Of a stretch of 17,295 nucleotides of DNA, positions 8,292-14,882 are shown in pieces. This DNA is from Opitutales bacterium (GTDB lineage Bacteria; Verrucomicrobiota; Verrucomicrobiia; Opitutales; Opitutaceae): positions 1 through 17,295 of the forward strand of contig JAJFLS010000142.1 of assembly GCA_021772595.1 (NCBI GenBank). The letters are read 5' to 3'. The translations under genes and the position numbers were made by a program. A model generated the notes under the pieces. It ran no database searches. It was not told where the DNA came from and saw nothing but the letters and a program-made list of their open reading frames with translations. Numbering within the stretch: position 1 is the first letter of the stretch; every line of letters begins with the position of its first letter.

Positions 8292-9776
8292 ATGGACAAA
8301 TCACTTATTCGAAAACCGCCTAGCACCTTGCTGGGCACTCTTAAGGAGCTGGGACCTGGCTTGATTGTGGCCGGAGGGATCGTGGGATCCGGGGAGCTCA
8401 TCGCTACAACGGCAACGGGCGCGGAAGCCGGTTTCTGGCTGATGTGGATTATCATCGTTGGCTGTATAATCAAGGTATTCGTCCAGGTGGAAATCGGGCG
8501 ATACGTGATCTTTACCGGCAAGACTGCCCTCGAGGGGATTAACGCGCTGCCGGGCTTTAAAATAAAGGGAGCCCATTGGATAGCCTGGTTCTGGCTAGCC
8601 ATGTTCATAACCAGCACGGCTCAGCAAGGCGGTATCGTCGGCGGAGTAGGGCAGGCCTTGAGTATCAGCATTCCCATTACGGAAGAAGGGGCTGCATTTA
8701 ACGAAGCCGCCGAAGAGCAGGTACGAGCAAAATTGGCCCAAGCCATCGGCGTGGCGGCTGAGGAAAACCGTGAGCTCGCGAGTGCCGACCTACCGGATCC
8801 GGGCTACGACATATACATTTGGGCCCTGCTGGTAACCCTCGTCACTGCCCTCATCCTGTTTTTCGGTCGCTATGGAGCCATTGAAGTAGTGGTCACTACC
8901 TTTGTGGCCTGCTTTACGCTGATCACCTTGATCAATCTCGTGCTGCTGCAGATGAATCCGGATTGGGCAGTGAGCTGGGAAAGCCTCCGACAGGGTATGT
9001 CCTTCAAGCTGCCACCTGCTCGCGAAGGCATGACTCCAATCATCACCGCCTTGGCTACCTTTGGAATCATAGGGGTCGGCGCCGGTGAGATTATCTATTA
9101 TCCTTATTGGTGCCTCGAAAAAGGGTACGCAGCTTACATCGGGCCCAGAGAGGATTCCGACGAATGGAACCAGCGGGCCAAGGGATGGCTGCGGGTGCTA
9201 CGCTGGGATGCCTGGTTGTCGTTGGTGGTCTACACGATTTCCACCGTAATCTTTTATATCCTGGGAGCGGCGATATTGTACCGGGCCGATTTGCATCCCC
9301 AAGGCATGGAGATGATTCGAACCCTCGCGGCTATGTACGAACCGGTGTTTGGCAGTTGGGCCATGGGGCTTTTCCTGGCCGGAGCGATTGGCATTCTGTA
9401 CTCCACCTTTTTTGTCGTGGGCGCCAGCAAGGCCCGGGTGTTTGCCGATGCCATGCTCATTTTCGGCTGGAGAAAACAGGAGCCGAAGCATGACCGGAAT
9501 TGGATCAAGGGCCTTTGCCTAGCCTTTCCTATTATAAGCTTTCTCTTTTTCTGGCTCTATCCGAAACCCAAGGAACTTGTCCTCCTGGCGGGAACGATGC
9601 AGGCCTTCCTGCTCCCCATGCTGGGATTCGCGGCCATCTACTTTCGCTACAAGCACGCGATTCGCGCCCTACGACCCACAAAGCTTTGGGACTTCTTTCT
9701 CTGGCTTTCGGCCTTTGGCCTTTTGGTCGCGGGGCTCTGGCTCGCTTGGTCCAAGCTAGCGTCGGCTTTTATGTAA
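8292..9776 (+). CDS. Nramp-related membrane transporter with non-canonical substrate motifs
   Basis: 494 residues, with about 11 hydrophobic segments and the Nramp opening ELGPGLIVAGGI at residues 19-30. The TM1 position that reads DPGN in Mn/Fe Nramps here reads VGSGEL at 31-36. The TM6 position that should carry M-P-H reads GAGEIIYYPYW at 263-273. The residues that coordinate transition metals are therefore absent, and two glutamates (E35, E266) lie near the equivalent helix breaks. An acidic, soluble-looking insert (about residues 125-175, rich in EEQ/AEEN) separates early helices. It is the last gene of the operon, and its stop TAA is immediately followed by a foldback element. It could move another cation, or an organic substrate linked to the upstream enzymes. 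Automatic annotation as a Mn/Fe transporter would be over-precise. Confidence 0.82.
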   Translation: MDKSLIRKPPSTLLGTLKELGPGLIVAGGIVGSGELIATTATGAEAGFWLMWIIIVGCIIKVFVQVEIGRYVIFTGKTALEGINALPGFKIKGAHWIAWFWLAMFITSTAQQGGIVGGVGQALSISIPITEEGAAFNEAAEEQVRAKLAQAIGVAAEENRELASADLPDPGYDIYIWALLVTLVTALILFFGRYGAIEVVVTTFVACFTLITLINLVLLQMNPDWAVSWESLRQGMSFKLPPAREGMTPIITALATFGIIGVGAGEIIYYPYWCLEKGYAAYIGPREDSDEWNQRAKGWLRVLRWDAWLSLVVYTISTVIFYILGAAILYRADLHPQGMEMIRTLAAMYEPVFGSWAMGLFLAGAIGILYSTFFVVGASKARVFADAMLIFGWRKQEPKHDRNWIKGLCLAFPIISFLFFWLYPKPKELVLLAGTMQAFLLPMLGFAAIYFRYKHAIRALRPTKLWDFFLWLSAFGLLVAGLWLAWSKLASAFM

Positions 9777-9807
9777 GAAAGTGTCTAATAAATCAGGATA
9801 TGTGTCG
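9777..9807 (+). repeat. Left terminal inverted repeat of the 278-bp element
   Basis: Starts GAAAGTGTCTAATAA directly after the transporter stop codon. It mismatches the right repeat at positions 16, 21, 24 and 26 of 31. Confidence 0.8.
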
Positions 9808-10023
9808 CAGCAGTGATTTTTCGTTTTTGGCAAGGCGTAGGCGAGGTGCCAATGCCCGGAGGGCCTTGGTCCTCGGCTGCAACGCAGCCAAAAGCGAAAA
9901 AGGACGCTGCCCTGCGGGTTGCCGCCCAGATGGGCCTGGCGGTGCGTTGTTCTCATGGAGGATAGCCATTCCATGGATACCCCGCCATGAACACGCCTTG
10001 CGGCAGGCCCATCTGGACGACAA

Positions 10024-10054
10024 CGACATACATTCTGACTTATTAGACACTTTC
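10024..10054 (-). repeat. Right terminal inverted repeat of the 278-bp element
   Basis: Ends TTATTAGACACTTTC on the plus strand, the reverse complement of the left end, followed by TAAG. Confidence 0.8.
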
Positions 10055-10121
10055 TAAGGAAAAACAATGGAAACAATGGTTTGTAGTTTGTTGATACGGA
10101 AAAATTAGAAATAGGAATATT

Positions 10122-11993
10122 ATGAATATGAATACGCAGTTTTTGAGTAGCCTTGTTAGGAAGCTTTTTCTATTCGTCCTTTTTGGAGTCACCTTTCCGA
10201 GCGCTATCTCAGATACCACGTACACGGATTTTAAGGTTACGCATGGGCCGGTGCTGGGTAGACCGGGGCCCACTACGATGAGCATCTGGGTGCGCACTAA
10301 TATTCCGGGAGAGGTTTCGGTGCGGTATGGGACGGAGCGATTTAAGCAACTGATGGTGTCCGAATATGTGGATACGGTTTTGGAGAACGATAACACGGCG
10401 ATTGTAACGCTTACCAATCTGTATCCGGATACGCTCTACTATTATACTGTGGACAAGGGTCTGTCCGGAACCTTTCGCACGCTGCCGGAAGCAGCGGACT
10501 ATGTAGACGAGACTCACAACCCTGAAGGCCTTTTCAATTTCCAGTTCGAGTTCGTGTCTTGTCAGAATCAGAACCCCGCTCATGGAGTTGGACCCAGCCT
10601 TCCCATTTATGATACTTTGAATGAGCAGGTCGTGGACAAGATTCATTTCGCGATTATGAATGGAGACTGGCTGTATGAAGAGGACCGGGACTATCCAGTG
10701 GAGGCGTGGATGAATCAGACGCGCCTGGGTCCCGATGAAAAGCCGGAAATCGTTGAGTTAGCCCCAACGGTGGTAGGCGTTTGGGAGAATTATAAGACCT
10801 ATATGAGTCGCGGCCGAAACTTGATGGAGTGGCATAGCAAGGTGCCGAGCTTTTTCACCTTCGACGATCACGAGTTGATTAACGACACCTACGGCACGGC
10901 CGAGGCGGGCTATGTGGATCGGAGAGCGGTCTTCCGCGACACGGCAGTCAAAGCTTGGCACGACTATCTCGGTTGGGCAAACCCAGTCGTTCATGACAAG
11001 GAGGCTCGATTCGGTAAAGGCAGCTTCAAGGAGGGGAGCGACATTCTCCACGATCCGAATGCCTCCTTCGGCAGCCTCACGCTGGAGGATTTCTCGAATG
11101 TCATGGTTCATTGGGGGAAGACGACTGATGGCGTTCAATCAAGCGTGCTGGATGCCGAACCCGGCAATCCAAACGCAGGCGTATACGATATTGTGGAAGT
11201 GATCGACGATCATCGCCTGAGGATTGAGCCGGCGGGGCGGGCGAATGGAGAGGCTTCGTACTCGATCGGTCGGCGTTCCTATGGGTCGTTTCGCGTGTCG
11301 AACTGCGAGTTCTTCCTGCTCGACACGCGCTCGCATCGGTCGCTTCACGATGTTAGCAATCCGGCTAATCCCGGAGCGTCTATGTTGGGGAAGCAGCAAT
11401 TGAACTGGCTCAAGGAATCGATCGCTCACTCGGATGCCGATTTCTTTTTCATGGCATCGACGGTCGACTTCATGATTCCTCATGTGGGTGGTGGCGGGGG
11501 AGGCGACACGAATGCCTCCGTGGTTAAGGACGATGCCTGGACGGTCTTTATTGATGAGCGCGAGGAATTGATTCGCTTTTTCGAAGAGAGTCCTGAGAAG
11601 CAGTTTTTCATGTTGACGGGGGATTTGCACAATAGCTTCGCCATCAACATCACGCCTAACGTCTGGGAGTTCGCATCCGGACCGGCGAACTCGATCAACC
11701 ACGTGCCGTCGGCCGATGAGGGGAATCGACCTGCGAACGGGACGTTCAAGTACGGACCGCGCGAATGCGATATACGCTGGTCGACCTACGTGCACTCGGA
11801 TACCCCTCGTCTCGAGCGCCAGCAGCCGACCTATTGCGTCGTGCAGGTGAATAACGTATTTAATAGCCCACTACAAAGAGGCGACGAGCGCTGGGTCGCT
11901 TATCCGCACCCTCAAGTGATTTTCAAGTACTACGATGCGTTTACCGGCGAGCTGCGATACAGCGAATCGATCGTTTCTGGCATGAAGAATTAA
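10122..11993 (+). CDS. PhoD-family alkaline phosphatase/phosphodiesterase
   Basis: Metal-dependent exported phosphatase of the PhoD type (PF09423) with an N-terminal fibronectin-like PhoD_N part (about residues 35-125: TMSIWVRTN, LYPDTLYYYTVD). Catalytic and metal-binding signatures: SCQNQN at 146-151, NGDWLYEED around D182 (GDYIYE in relatives), FDDHE with D248-E251, LLDTRSHRS around D401, and TGDLHNS with D501/H503. The 623 residues are long because roughly 120 residues lie between the DDHE helix and the DTR strand, including a Gly-rich, beta-looking insert. The N-terminus (LFLFVLFGVTFPSAIS) is a Sec-type signal without twin arginines, unlike Bacillus PhoD. AGGAAT 6-8 bp upstream of the ATG is a fair ribosome site; a second ATG follows at 10128. 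It stands alone, with an element upstream and a palindrome downstream. Phosphate release outside the cytoplasm is the expected role; the preferred ester is unknown. Confidence 0.88.
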   Translation: MNMNTQFLSSLVRKLFLFVLFGVTFPSAISDTTYTDFKVTHGPVLGRPGPTTMSIWVRTNIPGEVSVRYGTERFKQLMVSEYVDTVLENDNTAIVTLTNLYPDTLYYYTVDKGLSGTFRTLPEAADYVDETHNPEGLFNFQFEFVSCQNQNPAHGVGPSLPIYDTLNEQVVDKIHFAIMNGDWLYEEDRDYPVEAWMNQTRLGPDEKPEIVELAPTVVGVWENYKTYMSRGRNLMEWHSKVPSFFTFDDHELINDTYGTAEAGYVDRRAVFRDTAVKAWHDYLGWANPVVHDKEARFGKGSFKEGSDILHDPNASFGSLTLEDFSNVMVHWGKTTDGVQSSVLDAEPGNPNAGVYDIVEVIDDHRLRIEPAGRANGEASYSIGRRSYGSFRVSNCEFFLLDTRSHRSLHDVSNPANPGASMLGKQQLNWLKESIAHSDADFFFMASTVDFMIPHVGGGGGGDTNASVVKDDAWTVFIDEREELIRFFEESPEKQFFMLTGDLHNSFAINITPNVWEFASGPANSINHVPSADEGNRPANGTFKYGPRECDIRWSTYVHSDTPRLERQQPTYCVVQVNNVFNSPLQRGDERWVAYPHPQVIFKYYDAFTGELRYSESIVSGMKN

Positions 11994-12050
11994 TTGAAAG
12001 CAATAATCGGAACCAAGACCTATGCCATCTGCCCCAAGGAATGAGCTTCT

Positions 12051-12225
12051 CGAATTAGGCCACGTGGACAAATTCACTCATGTCGTCGAATCCGGTTCAA
12101 TTTGGACCAAATACCGTTTCCTCCCTTCGGAATATTGCAATATTCCTCAGGTCGAAAGCCGAGATTTTGTCTCAAATTGCCCTCGAATCGTCTCGTTCCA
12201 GAATTTGTCCACGCGGCCTAGTTCG
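12051..12225. repeat. Long imperfect palindrome (~175 bp) centred on an 18-bp perfect palindrome
   Basis: The outer arms 12051-12075 and 12201-12225 are inverted copies over 25 bases with two mismatches (core TAGGCC-CGTGGACAAATTC). The intermediate arms share CAATTTG and nearby AAAT...CG blocks. The centre 12129-12146 is the perfect palindrome GGAATATTGCAATATTCC. All three tiers have the same midpoint near 12138. It lies 58 bp after the PhoD stop and 50 bp before the split small gene, so it could end the PhoD transcript. Because both arms are similar, frames on opposite strands read related peptides (ELGHVDKF / ELGRVDKF), which makes false ORFs. Confidence 0.8.
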
Positions 12226-12274
12226 AAATATGGGAAATGAACAAAGAACTGTAGGCTTCCCCAAGAATTCAACG

Positions 12275-12693
12275 ATGTATCAAGAATTTCTGGCGGAAAG
12301 GGAAGAGATTCTAGGGCGCGTTTTGAAATGAGCTCAAAGCTGGAAGGAGCCCATGTTTTCGAGAACAAGGCGGCCAAGTGGCGACTGGGGCGAGCCCCGT
12401 CCCATTTGGCGAACGCCGTTCTCGGAAATATGGGACCTTTCGCGAAGCGATTCGGCCCAAATGGAGGGTCGCGGCGTTCGCGAAAGCCAACCGACACTGG
12501 TGTCGCTAGGCTTTCGCAGCCTTGCGCTGCCTCCATTTGGACTCGAACCAGCAAAGAGCTTATTTTAAAACGCGCCCTAAGGCACAAATGGCTAGAGTCT
12601 GAGAAGGCCGGAAAGGATGTCGGCTTCGATAGGGCGTTAATCGATTGGGTTCGAAACCATCGATCCGGATGGAGGGCGAGTCGAGAGATATAG
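12275..12693 (+). pseudogene. 50-codon gene interrupted by a foldback element
   Basis: The left part, 12275-12313, reads MYQEFLAEREEIL. The right part, 12580-12693, reads RHKWLESEKAGKDVGF... and ends ...GWRASREI before TAG at 12691-12693. Removing 12314-12579 joins ATT CTA to AGG CAC in frame and gives one 50-residue charged, probably helical protein. From memory, short proteins with a HKW-ESEKAG-D-GF core occur as unannotated small genes in related bacteria; I do not know their function. With the insert in place, translation from the ATG runs GRVLK and stops at 12329-12331. No Shine-Dalgarno is visible before the ATG, so the true start could differ. Confidence 0.65.
12314..12577. mobile_element. 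264-bp MITE-like foldback element with TA duplication
   Basis: TA at 12312-12313 and 12578-12579 flank inverted ends. The left end GGGCGCGTTTTGAAATGAGC mirrors the right end, with about 4 mismatches in 30 bases and continuing to a shared GCTGG. Between the ends are two hairpins. The first, 12350-12434, has CCCAT/ATGGG and CGAGAAC/GTTCTCG arms. The second, 12457-12540, has an 11-bp perfect outer stem CCAAATGGAGG/CCTCCATTTGG, a 9-bp stem GCGAAAGCC/GGCTTTCGC and an inner CGACAC/GTGTCG stem. There is no transposase gene. The TA target duplication is the habit of IS630/Tc1-mariner-derived MITEs (established knowledge); the parent transposon is not in the window. Confidence 0.8.
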
Positions 12694-12732
12694 ACTGGGT
12701 GAGGATTTATAGTATCCAAATTTTGGGGAACG

Positions 12733-12932
12733 ACGAGGAATGGGCTGACGCCGAGCCCGATGTTGAAAACGTAGTTGGCTAGATTGCCGATGGAGTGGCC
12801 GCCGAGTATCTGGGACATGGAACCGAAACCGAAAGCTGCCTTTTCGGAAAGAGGGATGCTGTCTGGTGGGCTTGGGTTGTTTTCATCTACGAGGCGCTCG
12901 GAAAAAGGAGGAGGGAGTATGCCGTTTCCCAA
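12733..12932 (-). pseudogene. N-terminal remnant of an MFS/GPH-type sugar symporter
   Basis: On the minus strand the frame reads ...IPLSEKAAFGFGSMSQILGG then HSIGNLANYVFNIGLGVSPF LV, which is the start and first membrane helix of glycoside-pentoside-hexuronide type MFS carriers of Verrucomicrobiota. After V67 (about 12732) the expected helix-2 sequence is gone and the frame runs into unrelated sequence. Only TTG (12932) or rarer codons could start it and no ATG is present, so the start is also doubtful. About 67 of the usual 450-500 residues remain. The family call rests on a short match judged by eye. Confidence 0.55.
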
Positions 12933-12970
12933 GGGGACTTTCTCGCCCCTCAGTGCTAAAAAGTAGCGCT

Positions 12971-13012
12971 ATGCTGCATTCCTTGGTTAGTCCGTTGTGC
13001 AAAATGCAGCAT
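12971..13012. repeat. 10-bp perfect inverted repeat with 22-base spacer
   Basis: ATGCTGCATT (12971-12980) is the reverse complement of AATGCAGCAT (13003-13012). It lies about 40 bp upstream of the transporter remnant on the minus strand, so it could be a former operator or transcript hairpin. There is no T tract. Its function is a guess. Confidence 0.45.
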
Positions 13013-13136
13013 CGATCATAGGTTTGAGCTTCTCTGGCACCCCAGTGCTAGGTCTTGGCACAGGAATCAATGCGCTGTTTTTTGAATAATCTATAGAATG
13101 GAGCATTGTCGGAAGGTCTCTTAACTAAATAATAAG

Positions 13137-13538
13137 ATGAGGATAGTATTGTTAACGTTGTTAAGTTTAGCTGTGGTTTCGGTATCTGCTGCTGTGGCGA
13201 AGTCTGCCAAGCCTAATATCGTATTCATCATGTCCGATGATCTGGGAGGGCGGGATTTGCCGGTTTATGGCAATCGATTCAACGAGGTGCCGCACATCGA
13301 TCAGGTGGCGAAGGAGGGTATCTTGTTTCGCAATGCCTATGCGGCGCCGGTCTGCTTGGCTACTGGAGCGAGCATCCTGTCGGGGCAATACCCGGCGAGA
13401 GTGGGGGTCTTCGATTTAATCCCGGGGCACTGGCGTCCGTACGAAGAGGTGACGGATCTTAAAGATACGAATGGGGCACGTACCCCGCCTCAATCGATCT
13501 TGATCAGGCCAATATTCAGTAGGCTAGTAAGAGAGTAG
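13137..13538 (+). pseudogene. Truncated sulfatase (type I, formylglycine family) with a broken active-site motif
   Basis: A signal peptide (LLSLAVVSVSAAVA) is followed by a sulfatase N-terminus: KPNIVFIMSDDLGGRDLPVYG at 25-45, whose DD pair would bind the metal, and VPHIDQVAKEGILFRNAYAA at 51-70. The active-site signature should be C-x-(P/A)-x-R, but here it reads C73-L-A-T-G77. The Arg codon is replaced by GGA at 13365-13367, one base from CGA. After PYEEVT (residue 106) similarity stops and the frame ends at 133 residues instead of about 450-550. Both the lost arginine and the loss of three quarters of the domain point to a dead gene. It may once have supplied desulfation for this glycan-related region. 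Confidence 0.8.
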
Positions 13539-13589
13539 TTTAAATTTAAATACGATATCAGAACTCGAAACGAATCTATTAAATATTTC

Positions 13590-14879
13590 ATGATTACTAA
13601 AACTACCCGTCGTAACTTCATAAAAACCGCCGCCGCTGTGACCATCGGCATGCCGACGCTGATACCGGCCAGCGCGCTCGGCAAAAACGGCAGCGTGGCT
13701 CCCAGCAACCGGATTGTCGTGGGAGGAATTGGATTGGGCCCACGGGGTCGACAGGTCCTGTCAGGCTTCTATAAGCACAATGACTGTCAATTCGTCGCCA
13801 TCGCCGATCCTCAAAAAGAGCGACGCGAAATTATCAAGCGCATGACGGATCGCCAATACGGCAACACGGATTGCGTGACCTACGACGATATGTCGGGGGT
13901 CTTGGAGCGTGACGACATCGATTCGGTGATCATCGCAATGGGGGACCGTTGGCATACGACGGCGTCGATTCTGGCTGCCCGTGCCGGCAAGGATATCTTT
14001 TGCGAGAAGCCTTGCGCGATGAATATCCAGGAATGCCAAGAACTGGACGATGAGATCAAGAAACATAAGCGCGTATTTCAAGCTGGAACGCAGAGGCGGA
14101 GCGTGCCCAACTTCAAGTTGGCTGTCGACCTTGCTCGCAATGGGAAGCTGGGGCAGGTCACGGAGGTTCATGCAGCCATTCTGGAATTGCAGGAATACAT
14201 GGAACCCTTGCCGGCTGAACCGGAGCCGGATCCGTCGTTCATTGATTGGGACAAGTGGGTGGGACCCGCTTCTTTGGTTCCGTTTAATGAAGCGTACTGC
14301 AGAGGGCGCTGGCTCGGTCACAAAGGCTTTAATGCCGCATGGAGACTGCCCGATTGGGGAGCCCATACCGTTGATCTTTGCCAGTGGGCTGCGGGTGCAG
14401 ATGGAACGACACCCATTGAATTCGAATCCGTATCGAATGGCCTGATACAAGCTAAATATGCCAATGGCGTCAAACTGGTGATGCGCCTTTCTGGACTCAA
14501 TGGGGAGGGCGATTGGATCAAAGGGCTGGGTACCCTCCCCGTTCGCTTTGTAGGGGATGAAGGTTGGGTGGAAGCAGGAGATTTCAAGAAATTGGCAGCG
14601 AGTAGTCCCAAACTTCTCGAAAACAAATCTTTCGACCAGCTTGCCGGCACGGATCCGGTACTGCATATCCGCAATTTCCTCGATTGTGTGAAGACCCGGG
14701 AACAGCCGATTTGCAACTCTACTGCAGTGCGCTACGGGCACATGGCCTGCTTCGCGGCCGCAATCAGCTGGAAGCTGGGTCGCAGAGTCACGTTTGATCC
14801 GGTTAAGGAACGCTTCGTCAACGATGCCGAGGCCAATCGCATGCGCACTTACAAGCGTCGCGCTCCGTACGCGATTTAG
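13590..14879 (+). CDS. Tat-exported Gfo/Idh/MocA oxidoreductase, copy 1
   Basis: NAD(P)-dependent sugar oxidoreductase of the Gfo/Idh/MocA family, exported with its cofactor by the Tat system. TRRNFIK at residues 6-12 is the twin-arginine motif, followed by a hydrophobic stretch and an IPASALG cleavage region. A Rossmann motif GGIGLGPRG follows at about 45-53. The family EKP motif occurs as DIFCEKPCAMN near 133-143. The C-terminal half (AGTQRRS, WDKWVGP, AYCRGRW, AAWRLPDWGAHTVDLCQW) is the substrate-binding alpha/beta domain; the histidine in WGAHTVD is a usual catalytic candidate. At 429 residues it is normal for the exported subgroup. Some relatives oxidise sugars at C3, which would connect it to the DUF1080 protein upstream; that link is inference. 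It is about four-fifths identical by eye to the next gene. Confidence 0.9.
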   Translation: MITKTTRRNFIKTAAAVTIGMPTLIPASALGKNGSVAPSNRIVVGGIGLGPRGRQVLSGFYKHNDCQFVAIADPQKERREIIKRMTDRQYGNTDCVTYDDMSGVLERDDIDSVIIAMGDRWHTTASILAARAGKDIFCEKPCAMNIQECQELDDEIKKHKRVFQAGTQRRSVPNFKLAVDLARNGKLGQVTEVHAAILELQEYMEPLPAEPEPDPSFIDWDKWVGPASLVPFNEAYCRGRWLGHKGFNAAWRLPDWGAHTVDLCQWAAGADGTTPIEFESVSNGLIQAKYANGVKLVMRLSGLNGEGDWIKGLGTLPVRFVGDEGWVEAGDFKKLAASSPKLLENKSFDQLAGTDPVLHIRNFLDCVKTREQPICNSTAVRYGHMACFAAAISWKLGRRVTFDPVKERFVNDAEANRMRTYKRRAPYAI

Positions 14880-14882
14880 CAA

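Larger units (their letters stand above)
9777..10054 (+). mobile_element. 278-bp MITE-like foldback element with terminal inverted repeats and TAA flanks
   Basis: The ends are inverted copies. The first 15 bases GAAAGTGTCTAATAA are identical at both ends, and about 27 of the outer 31 match by eye. It is flanked by TAA on both sides (9774-9776 and 10055-10057), or TAAG if one more base is counted, which reads as a target duplication. Inside are two independent hairpins. One pairs 9817-9831 with 9887-9901 (15 pairs including one wobble). The other pairs 9926-9938 with 10004-10016 (13 perfect) and continues inward imperfectly toward CATGG. It has no credible coding capacity; the frames crossing it on both strands read partly similar peptides from the mirrored ends. 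Removing one TAA copy and the element restores the transporter stop followed by GGAAAAACAATGG. The strand is nominal. Confidence 0.8.
12694..13136. other. Non-coding, decayed intergenic stretch
   Basis: Apart from the minus-strand transporter remnant (12733-12932) and the inverted repeat at 12971-13012, I see no gene, RNA or clear promoter here. AT content rises toward the sulfatase fragment start, where no ribosome site is obvious. Confidence 0.5.

Noticed and set aside
8292..9776. Calling the transporter a Mn/Fe importer (mntH)
   Set aside because: The DPGN and MPH metal-binding signatures are missing, so the gene symbol is not justified.
9777..10054. Structured RNA or riboswitch leader for the PhoD gene
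   Set aside because: The hairpins are bracketed by inverted ends and a flanking TAA duplication, which fits a mobile element better; no known aptamer pattern was seen.
9500..10076. 185-codon plus-strand and 106-codon minus-strand frames crossing the 278-bp element
   Set aside because: They begin in the transporter gene or in the element's mirrored ends. Their similar peptides (RKCLI...) come from the inverted repeats, not from coding.
12022..12331. Two short plus-strand frames in the palindrome region
   Set aside because: They arise from palindrome arms; opposite strands give near-mirror peptides. Only the final MYQEFLAEREEIL part seems genic.
12051..12579. CRISPR array
   Set aside because: The repeats are inverted and non-periodic; there are no regular direct repeats with spacers and no cas genes.
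12328..12693. 121-codon frame through the second foldback element
   Set aside because: Only its last ~37 codons belong to a plausible gene (the right half of the split 50-codon gene); the rest is element sequence.
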